Shown here: one piece after another, positions 6,458 to 11,694 of the stretch | Layout of the letters: the number at the start of each line of letters is the position of its first letter | How positions within the stretch are numbered: position 1 is the first letter of the stretch | Assembly: GCA_016286595.1 (NCBI GenBank) | Contig: JAEETR010000155.1 | Location: 1-11,694 of the forward strand | Source of the DNA: Oscillospiraceae bacterium | GTDB taxonomy: Bacteria > Bacillota > Clostridia > Oscillospirales > Oscillospiraceae | DNA length: 11,694 nucleotides | Reading direction: 5' to 3' | The notes under the pieces: generated by a model | Seen by the model: only the letters and a program-made list of their open reading frames with translations | What the model was told of the DNA's origin: nothing | Databases searched by the model: none | Translations under genes and position numbers: made by a program

Positions 6458-8785
6458 TTATACGGCGGCGGCGGTTTTTCTCTCCCCGGCGGCTATCACC
6501 ACCGCCGTCATGTCGTCGCCGCAGCCTCCCCGCTCCACCGCGGAGCGAAGGATGGCCCTGGAAAGCTCCTTCGGGTCGTCGCCGGAATATGAGGCTATGA
6601 GTCCCGTGAGCCACTTGTCGTCGCCGCCGGGGATGACCCCGTCGGTGACCAGCACGGCCAGGTCACCGGGCGCCAGCTTCGTGGAGGAGGCACCGCTGCC
6701 GTTTCTGCCCAGCAGAAGACCTGCCGAGAACGACGCGGAGCCGAAACGGCGCACGGCGCCGCCGTGTTTGACGTAGGAGGGAGCCGCGCCGTACTTGAAC
6801 ACCCGGGCCTCTCCGGTGAACAGGTCTACGCACATCAGGTCCACGGTGGACGCGTCGGTGTCGCCCTCGTTTTTCAGCAGCATCACGTCACCCAGCATGC
6901 GAAGGGACAATTCCGGACTTACCCCGGCGCGAAGCAGTTTCTGCATGATACCGGCCGCCGCGGCGCTTGCCCGGGCGGCGCCCTCGCCGGAGCCCATGCC
7001 GTCGCACAGCAGAAGATACAAAAGCCCCTCGTCGGTGCGGAAGAACACCCCCTTGTCTCCGCTCACGCTCTGCCCCTGCCGCTTTACGCAGGCCGAGCCC
7101 ACCACCGCGCACATAGGCTCCGTCTCCAGCAGCACGAGAAGCTCGGGCGACGTGCGGGAGGCAGAGGCGTAAAGCGAGGTGCCGGTCACGGCGGCAAGAC
7201 GGTCCAGATACTCTCTGTCCGCCGTCAGCATATGCAGCTGCGGGGAGGTTATCTCCACCCGCAGGCGGCTGCCCCTGACCCGGAACACCGCCGCCGAAGC
7301 GCTTATTCCCAGACCCCGCAGGTACTTCTGTACGCGCCTTTCAAGGCCCGGCTCCACCGTTATGCCGCCGCCCAGCTCCTCGCCCAGCTCCTTCAGAACG
7401 GCCGCGACGTCGCCGTACTGACTGCAGGCCGCTGCCCGGTTGTCGCTTATGTGGCGGCGGAACTGCCTGCGGGTAATGAACAGCCGCAGCTCGCCGTTGA
7501 CGGCGGTCAGCAGCTCCGGGAACCGGATGCACGCGTCGATGAACCGGGCGGGGAAGTCGGAGGTCAGGGCCTCGCCCCTGTCAAGAAGCCTGCCGGAAAG
7601 GTTGTTCATTATATCGTAGCTGTCGTTATAGTCCCTCTGCCAGCATATCCCCGCCCGGGGGCACTTCCGGCATACCGCCTCCACGGCCCGGTCAAAGACC
7701 ACGGACACGTTCTCCCCGGTGTCGCCCTCCCGTGCGGAACGAAGCACCCCGTACAGCTCCCGGAAGGCCTCCGCCGTCAGTTCGACCTTCTCCCGCGCGT
7801 ACTCCCTGGCCTTGAAAAAGCCGTAGCCCGTGGCGGCGGAGGGGAAGAACACGCCCAGCTTCGCCACCGTGCCGGACGGCAGCACCATGACCGTAACGGA
7901 CGCGACAAAGGTTTCGTAGAGGGCCGACAGCCCCGGCCCGTACGCCCAGACCCACACCGCGCCGAGGGCGTCGGCGGCGATGAAGGCCAGAAGAAAAAGA
8001 AGACGACTGCTCCTTGAAAAAACGCCGGAGATAACGGCGGCCAGAGGATAGATCACGCAGAAAAACGGCGCCGTCCCGGCGGCCAGGTCCATGGCCGCAC
8101 CCATCATGAAGCCCGCCGCGGCGCCCCGTCCCGGGCCGCCCAGAAGAGCGCAGAGCATGACCGCCGCCGCGGCGAGGCACCGGCCCGCGGACACCACGCC
8201 GAAAAGCGTAATATCCGACGCGCTCAGCAGCACGGACGTCAGCAGTATCAGCGCCGAGGATATGCGTATCGACCGTCCCTCCCCGGAGCCGTCGCCCCGG
8301 GGATCCAGGGCAGTGCCGTAAAAATAAGCCATTCCGCCGCACAGGAACGTCTCCGTCAGGCAGAACATCAGCGCTTCCGGCTGCCATCCGCCGGCGGCGG
8401 CGTACACAAAGCCGACGGCTCCCGCCGCGGCACATGTCACCGCCGGGACGAAAAGGGGCTTGTCCGCCGGAGATGAGCCCTCCATTATCCACACAGCGGA
8501 GCGGATGAGGATGATTACGGATATGTACTTCAGCGCACCGGTCAGCCCCAGAAGCGAGACGTACCCCGCCCCGGCCCCTATGGCCGTGACGGCTCCCGCC
8601 GTCCCCGGCAGCACGCAGGCGGCAAAGCCCACACCGAAGGGGGATATGGCACCCAGCAGCCGTCCCCTCGACAGAATAAAGGCCAGAGCGAAGCGCAGAG
8701 CGTACTCCGCCGCGGCCGTCAGGTCAAGACCCCGGCCCTTCTCCCTCGCTCCGGCGGCGATCCCCGGCGTATCCCTTCCCGTCAC
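6458..8785 (-). CDS. spoIIE: stage II sporulation protein E, membrane PP2C-type phosphatase
   Basis: In Bacillus, SpoIIE dephosphorylates the anti-anti-sigma factor SpoIIAA to activate sigma-F in the forespore, and interacts with FtsZ at the polar septum. This 775-residue protein (B. subtilis about 830) has the expected order. A hydrophobic N-terminal region of about ten membrane segments spans roughly 24-315. A cytoplasmic linker follows (about 320-560) with a cysteine group CRKCPRAGICW (372-382). A C-terminal PP2C domain (about 560-768) has metal-site aspartates in SGDKG (577), CDGMGSG (595), VTDG (715) and GDDMT (757-758), plus STVDL (646-650). The GTG at 8785 has AGAGGG (8793-8798) with 7-nt spacing. 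Its presence implies an endospore former. The partners spoIIAA/AB/sigF are not in this window. Confidence 0.96.
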   Translation of the reverse strand: MTGRDTPGIAAGAREKGRGLDLTAAAEYALRFALAFILSRGRLLGAISPFGVGFAACVLPGTAGAVTAIGAGAGYVSLLGLTGALKYISVIILIRSAVWIMEGSSPADKPLFVPAVTCAAAGAVGFVYAAAGGWQPEALMFCLTETFLCGGMAYFYGTALDPRGDGSGEGRSIRISSALILLTSVLLSASDITLFGVVSAGRCLAAAAVMLCALLGGPGRGAAAGFMMGAAMDLAAGTAPFFCVIYPLAAVISGVFSRSSRLLFLLAFIAADALGAVWVWAYGPGLSALYETFVASVTVMVLPSGTVAKLGVFFPSAATGYGFFKAREYAREKVELTAEAFRELYGVLRSAREGDTGENVSVVFDRAVEAVCRKCPRAGICWQRDYNDSYDIMNNLSGRLLDRGEALTSDFPARFIDACIRFPELLTAVNGELRLFITRRQFRRHISDNRAAACSQYGDVAAVLKELGEELGGGITVEPGLERRVQKYLRGLGISASAAVFRVRGSRLRVEITSPQLHMLTADREYLDRLAAVTGTSLYASASRTSPELLVLLETEPMCAVVGSACVKRQGQSVSGDKGVFFRTDEGLLYLLLCDGMGSGEGAARASAAAAGIMQKLLRAGVSPELSLRMLGDVMLLKNEGDTDASTVDLMCVDLFTGEARVFKYGAAPSYVKHGGAVRRFGSASFSAGLLLGRNGSGASSTKLAPGDLAVLVTDGVIPGGDDKWLTGLIASYSGDDPKELSRAILRSAVERGGCGDDMTAVVIAAGERKTAAAV

Positions 8786-8820
8786 GACAATACCCTCTTT
8801 CCGGCTTGATTTCCCGTCAT
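8782..8820 (-). CDS. possible 12-codon upstream open frame of spoIIE
   Basis: ATG at 8820 opens MTGNQAGKRVLS and ends at TGA 8784-8782, which overlaps the spoIIE GTG as GTGA. The frame covers the spoIIE ribosome site. It has no ribosome site of its own, but if transcription starts near 8829 it would be almost leaderless. Its first three codons (MTG) repeat those of spoIIE. Translation is unproven. Confidence 0.2.
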   Translation of the reverse strand: MTGNQAGKRVLS

Positions 8821-8835
8821 GGACGGGTCAGAAAG

Positions 8836-8841
8836 ATTGTA
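8836..8841 (-). promoter_or_regulatory. candidate -10 element of spoIIE
   Basis: TACAAT on the minus strand (8841-8836) lies about 50 bases before the spoIIE GTG. No acceptable -35 is found at 16-18 bp. An activator-dependent promoter would fit, since spoIIE is Spo0A-activated in Bacillus, but I see no good 0A box: the best is TGTCGCC at 8880-8874, 5 of 7 to TGTCGAA. Confidence 0.3.
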
Positions 8842-8906
8842 ATGCAGACGGGCTGAAAACCCCGTCGGAACGGGGCGACAGGTAAACATAATATTATCCG
8901 GATATG

Positions 8907-8934
8907 AAAAGCGCCGCGGGTTTTCCCGCGGCGC
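8907..8934 (-). terminator. intrinsic terminator after the ABC transporter gene
   Basis: A perfect 10-bp GC-only stem (8911-8920 with 8925-8934) has a TTTT loop, and read leftward it is followed by UUUU. It lies about 37 bases beyond the ABC gene stop. The U-tract is short, but the stem is very stable. Confidence 0.75.
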
Positions 8935-8971
8935 CGTGTGCCGGTATCGTATTGCGCCTGCCGCGGCGCCG

Positions 8972-10858
8972 TCAAGCCTCCACGTACCGGGCGGCCTGGG
9001 TGGAGAACAGCTCGTAGTAAGTGCCCTTCGCGTCCATCAGCTGCCGATGGCTGCCCTTTTCGGTGATCCTGCCGTTCTCCATCACCACGATGGTGTCTGC
9101 GATGGTGGAGCTGGAAAGCCGGTGGGAGATGAACACGCTGGTCTTGTCCTGCCGGAGCTCGCCGAAGCGGTTGAATATATCCTGCTCGGCGATGGCGTCA
9201 AGGGAGGCGGTGGGCTCGTCGAGGATGAGCACGTCGCTGTCGGAGTAGAAGGCCCGGGCGATGGCCAGCTTCTGCCACTGACCGATGCTCAGCTCCGCGC
9301 CCTTTGAGTCGAACACGCGCATAAGGGGCGTGTCGTAGCCCTGGGACATGCGGGAGATGAAGTCGTCTGCGCCGGAGTGACGGGCGGCGTCCTCCACCTC
9401 GTCAAGACCTGCGTCCCTGCTCAGGTCGCCGAACTCTATATTCTCCCGGGCGGTGACCGCGTACTTGCCGAAGTCCTGGAAGATGATGCCGAACATGGCG
9501 TACAGCTCCTTCGTGTCGTACTCCCGGATGTCGTGGCCGTCCAGCAGTATCTGCCCGCCGGTCACGTCGTAGAGCCTCGTCATCAGCTTTATGAGCGTGG
9601 TCTTGCCGGCGCCGTTGAGACCCACTATGCTCAGCGTCTCGCCGGGATGTACCGTCAGATTTATGCCTGTGAGCACGTCTTTGTCGGTGCCGGGATAGCG
9701 GAAGTACACGTCCCTGAACTCGATGGTGTGGCCCGCGCCGCGCGCAACGCGGCGGGGCTGGTCGAGGATGGGCACCACGGTGGACTTCTCATTGAGGAAC
9801 GCTATGAGGTTGTCTATAAAGAGCGTTCCCTCGTAGATGGAGGCTACGGTGGCGATAAGGCTGCCCACTCCGTTGCCGATGGCGTCGATGGCGCCGGTGT
9901 AGAGGGAGAAGCTGCCCACCATCACGCTGCCGTCGTAGACGCCCCGGGCGATGTAGATGTATATGCCGCAGTAGACCGCGCCGGACAGCAGCGCCGCCGC
10001 CACGTTCCACAGGCATTCGCTGACCTTAAGGCGCCGCAGACCCTTGAAGTAATCGTTGAAGGTGTCGGAATACTTCTTTATCAGCTCGTCGCCCAGGGAG
10101 AACATCTTGACCTCTTTGGCCAGGTCCTTGTTGGTGAGAGTGGAGGAGTAGTACTCCATCTCCCGCCTGGCCCTGCTGCGGCGGAACATGTAGTCCACGT
10201 TCTTGCGGCGGTAAACGAAGCTGATCACCGCCGTGGGGATGGACACAAGGATTATAAGCCAGGGGGCCGCGGGGCTCACCGCGAAGAGCACGGCGATGTA
10301 GCTGACCATGCTTATCACGGTGCTGGCGGCGGTAAACGTGCTGGCCATTATCTGCACCGGGCGGCTGCCGGCCTCGCGGCTGGCGTTCTCAAGCCGGGCG
10401 TAGAACTCCGGTGAGTCGTATTTCATCAGGTCCGTGTCCCTGGCTTTGGCCATTATCTGCAGCTTCACGTGGTTGGCCACCAGCTCGCCTGAGATGGAGG
10501 TTATCATGGAGTATATCCGGGAGGCGGAGGACCGCAGCAGCATGTAGCCGAACTGCCAGACCAGCAGCACCGTTATCACGGAGAAGGCCAGCTCCGCCCC
10601 GGCGTACACCGCGGCCAGATTGTTCAGTATCCGCGCCCCGATGAGGGAACCGATGACCGGCGCCACGCCGTTGAACACGGACATGAACAGCATAACGAAC
10701 AGAAGGGATCTCCTCGTGTCCCACACCAGCCGGAATATGTACAGCAGCCGTGAGAAGAAGTCTCTCGACAGCTCCCTTAAGTAGCGGGGCACGTCCCGGA
10801 GATTCGCGGGCTTCGGAGTCCTGTTGGCCTCCGCAGCCTCATTCATGCCCCGGGGCAT
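8972..10858 (-). CDS. ABC exporter half-transporter (fused permease-ATPase)
   Basis: This is a 628-residue type IV ABC exporter subunit: a permease domain (about 35-350, roughly six membrane segments) fused to one nucleotide-binding domain (about 376-620). It should act as a dimer in the membrane, exporting a drug, peptide or lipid; the substrate cannot be told. Visible motifs are Walker A GLNGAGKTT (413-421), the Q-loop Gln461 in IIFQDF, the signature LSIGQWQK (523-530, Ile replacing the usual Gly of LSGGQ), Walker B VLILDE (543-548), the D-loop SLD (552-554) and the switch His579 in ISHR. All key catalytic residues are kept. The ATG at 10858 has AGGGAG 8 bases upstream and overlaps the marR stop as TAATG, so the genes are probably translationally coupled. 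A second ATG at 10846 is less likely. Most relatives work with a partner half-transporter, but no second one is present here. Confidence 0.95.
   Translation of the reverse strand: MPRGMNEAAEANRTPKPANLRDVPRYLRELSRDFFSRLLYIFRLVWDTRRSLLFVMLFMSVFNGVAPVIGSLIGARILNNLAAVYAGAELAFSVITVLLVWQFGYMLLRSSASRIYSMITSISGELVANHVKLQIMAKARDTDLMKYDSPEFYARLENASREAGSRPVQIMASTFTAASTVISMVSYIAVLFAVSPAAPWLIILVSIPTAVISFVYRRKNVDYMFRRSRARREMEYYSSTLTNKDLAKEVKMFSLGDELIKKYSDTFNDYFKGLRRLKVSECLWNVAAALLSGAVYCGIYIYIARGVYDGSVMVGSFSLYTGAIDAIGNGVGSLIATVASIYEGTLFIDNLIAFLNEKSTVVPILDQPRRVARGAGHTIEFRDVYFRYPGTDKDVLTGINLTVHPGETLSIVGLNGAGKTTLIKLMTRLYDVTGGQILLDGHDIREYDTKELYAMFGIIFQDFGKYAVTARENIEFGDLSRDAGLDEVEDAARHSGADDFISRMSQGYDTPLMRVFDSKGAELSIGQWQKLAIARAFYSDSDVLILDEPTASLDAIAEQDIFNRFGELRQDKTSVFISHRLSSSTIADTIVVMENGRITEKGSHRQLMDAKGTYYELFSTQAARYVEA
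10845..10858. repeat. 14-bp perfect palindrome at the ABC start codon
   Basis: ATGCCCCGGGGCAT is a perfect palindrome that contains the ABC start ATG (minus strand) and the first bases of the next in-frame ATG. In mRNA it can fold as a 5-bp hairpin over the start codon. Ribosomes finishing marR would disrupt it, consistent with translational coupling. Confidence 0.5.
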
Positions 10859-11562
10859 TATATGCTCTCCCTGCCGCCGCGGCGATCGTCGTGGTGACCG
10901 GGCCCGCCCCGGCCGTCGTCGTCCCGGTGTCCGCCATGGCGGCGGCCGTTATCCTCGCCGTCCCGTTTGCAGGGCTCGCCGGGCTGCCTGTCCGGGCATT
11001 TGCGGCGGCAGCCGTCGGGAACGGGGCAGATCCGGGGCTCGTCGCAGGGATGCTCCCTGCGGCGGGGAGGACGCTCGACCATGGGCTCAAGACTGTCGCT
11101 GAGCTTTTTCAGGAGGGTGCGGAGGGTGTCCTGCTCCTCCGCCGTCAGGGCGGCGAACAGGTCCGGACCGTCACCCTGGACCTTCGCGGCCTCGCGGCCG
11201 GCGTCGGTGACGGTTATCACGGAGCGGCGGCGGTCGGCCTCGTCAGGACGGCGGACGATGAGTCCACGCTCCTCCATGCGGCCCAGCACCTCGCTGAGGG
11301 AGCCGGGGCGGACGCCGGCAGCCTCCAGCAGCTCGGACTGAGTGACGTTCTCGCGTTCGGCCAGCAGCCGCAGTATGCGGCCCTGACCGCGGTTGCCCGC
11401 GTCAATCATCCCCGCCAGACGGCCGCAGTGGCCCAGAAGGCCGGGAAGACTGTCTCTGTCAAAGGCCATGGGGTGACGGGGAGGATGGGACACAGGGCCC
11501 TCGCCGTGATGGAATTGTTCATTTCTGTCTCTTCTTTCAAAGTCATTGTCAAACTTTTTCAA
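10858..11562 (-). CDS. MarR-family regulator with Cys/His-rich C-terminal tail
   Basis: A winged-helix repressor of 234 residues, against about 140-160 usual for MarR. The DNA-binding core is about residues 60-125: QGRILRLLAE, the recognition region VTQSELLEAAGVRPGSLSEVLGRMEERGLI, and the wing with the typical DEADRRRSVITVTDAGRE. A dimerisation helix follows (138-160). Residues 163-234 are a low-complexity extension with five cysteines (173, 179, 185, 189, 198) and then an Arg/Gly/Asp/His tail with five His (171, 209, 212, 223, 224). The N-terminus also has four His (18, 19, 26, 30). Metal or redox sensing is an inference. The TTG at 11562 is preceded by AAAGGA with 10-nt spacing. The next in-frame ATG (11469) has no ribosome site. 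It forms an operon with the ABC exporter, which it probably regulates. Confidence 0.9.
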   Translation of the reverse strand: MKKFDNDFERRDRNEQFHHGEGPVSHPPRHPMAFDRDSLPGLLGHCGRLAGMIDAGNRGQGRILRLLAERENVTQSELLEAAGVRPGSLSEVLGRMEERGLIVRRPDEADRRRSVITVTDAGREAAKVQGDGPDLFAALTAEEQDTLRTLLKKLSDSLEPMVERPPRRREHPCDEPRICPVPDGCRRKCPDRQPGEPCKRDGEDNGRRHGGHRDDDGRGGPGHHDDRRGGRESI

Positions 11563-11595
11563 ATTTATATCATCCTTTCAAGTCGAAATACAAAA

Positions 11596-11609
11596 TTAGT
11601 TAGGAACCT
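11596..11609 (+). promoter_or_regulatory. candidate MarR operator, box 1
   Basis: TTAGTTAGGAACCT lies just downstream of the predicted marR start site (about +4 to +17). It matches box 2 in reverse orientation at 13 of 14 positions. AGGAACCT at its right end is nearly palindromic, so the box may be the conserved half of a larger dyad. Binding here would block the marR-ABC transcript. Confidence 0.6.
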
Positions 11610-11614
11610 CACGA

Positions 11615-11642
11615 TTGACAGTATACGACGTCTCTCAATAAT
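11615..11642 (+). promoter_or_regulatory. candidate rightward promoter
   Basis: Consensus TTGACA (11615-11620), a 16-bp spacer and AATAAT (11637-11642) would start transcription near 11650, toward a gene outside the window. It occupies the same DNA as the leftward marR promoter. No rightward start codon with a ribosome site lies before 11694. Confidence 0.4.
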
Positions 11643-11648
11643 TGTCAA
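11620..11648 (-). promoter_or_regulatory. near-consensus sigma-A promoter of marR-ABC
   Basis: On the minus strand, consensus TTGACA (11648-11643), a 17-bp spacer and TATACT (11625-11620) predict a start near 11613 and a leader of about 50 bases before the marR TTG. It is the strongest promoter in the window and lies between the two 14-bp boxes. Confidence 0.8.
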
Positions 11649-11661
11649 GGGTCCTAACTAA
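11648..11661 (-). promoter_or_regulatory. candidate MarR operator, box 2
   Basis: Read on the minus strand this is TTAGTTAGGACCCT, differing from box 1 only at position 11. It touches the upstream edge of the marR -35 and would cover the start site of the rightward promoter. The two boxes are inverted, 52 bp apart from edge to facing start. Confidence 0.6.
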
Positions 11662-11694
11662 AATTCTTATATAATTTTTTCCGGGTCTGAAATG

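Larger units (their letters stand above)
8778..8866. repeat. five CCCGTC/GACGGG hexamers in the spoIIE leader
   Basis: CCCGTC occurs at 8778, 8813 and 8861, and its reverse complement GACGGG at 8822 and 8847. The copies at 8813/8822 form a 6-bp hairpin with a 3-base loop. Those at 8847/8861 form an inverted repeat with an 8-base spacer, just upstream of a candidate -10. The nonamer TTCCCGTCA is repeated exactly at 8776 and 8811. The purpose is unknown; an operator or a leader structure is possible. Confidence 0.45.

Noticed and set aside
6408..6614. N-terminal extension of the 89-aa protein back to 6614
   Set aside because: The added part overlaps the PP2C end of spoIIE in another frame and is Arg/Gly-rich shadow sequence. 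The ATG at 6407 has its own ribosome site.
8861..8880. Spo0A boxes upstream of spoIIE
   Set aside because: TGTCGCC (minus strand) matches only 5 of 7 to TGTCGAA, and a second partial match needs an inserted base. This is not enough to call in GC-rich DNA.
10750..11661. A 303-codon plus-strand frame opposite marR
   Set aside because: It is the complement of a clear MarR winged helix, and it would read leftward-promoter DNA as protein.
11692..11694. ATG at the right edge as start of a rightward gene
   Set aside because: The preceding bases (CCGGGTCTGAA) contain no ribosome site, and nothing of the frame can be read.

Overview
The window looks like a chromosomal segment of a GC-rich, endospore-forming Firmicute, most likely a clostridium of the Oscillospirales type. 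The reasons are a full-length spoIIE, a TmcAL-type tRNA acetate ligase (YlbM family), Gram-positive style AGGAGG ribosome sites with frequent GTG/TTG starts, GC-rich codons, and short AT-rich intergenic regions. The lineage is inferred; the gene families are read from motifs. No RNA gene, insertion sequence, phage gene or CRISPR array was seen. No gap between genes exceeds 300 bases.

Layout. Positions 1-28 may be the last codons of a rightward gene, followed by a shared terminator (36-71). ackA (acetate kinase) runs leftward to 86 and is divergent from tmcAL (1398-2597, rightward). Their 115-bp gap holds two candidate promoters that appear mutually exclusive. A bidirectional terminator (2597-2633) then separates tmcAL from a leftward three-gene operon: wecB/mnaA (UDP-GlcNAc 2-epimerase), a 478-residue exported protein of unknown family, and a very acidic lipoprotein. 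A good promoter sits at 6074-6102. Next come a terminator (6104-6139), a small membrane-anchored protein (89 aa) and spoIIE, both leftward and probably co-transcribed. The spoIIE leader carries repeated CCCGTC/GACGGG hexamers and a 12-codon open frame that overlaps the spoIIE start. The right end is a leftward marR-ABC exporter pair with a 1-nt stop/start overlap. It is driven from a near-consensus promoter (11620-11648) that is flanked by two inverted copies of a 14-bp box and superimposed on a second, rightward promoter.

How they work together. AckA interconverts acetate and acetyl phosphate, while TmcAL uses free acetate directly to modify elongator tRNA-Met, so the divergent pair shares a metabolite. 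The wecB operon links UDP-ManNAc supply to two uncharacterised exported proteins, which suggests a cell-surface glycopolymer function. MarR probably represses its own operon and perhaps an unseen rightward gene beyond 11694. The most unusual points are the wecB operon with its two unknown exported proteins, the two compact divergent promoter regions, the spoIIE leader, and the Cys/His-rich tail on the MarR regulator.
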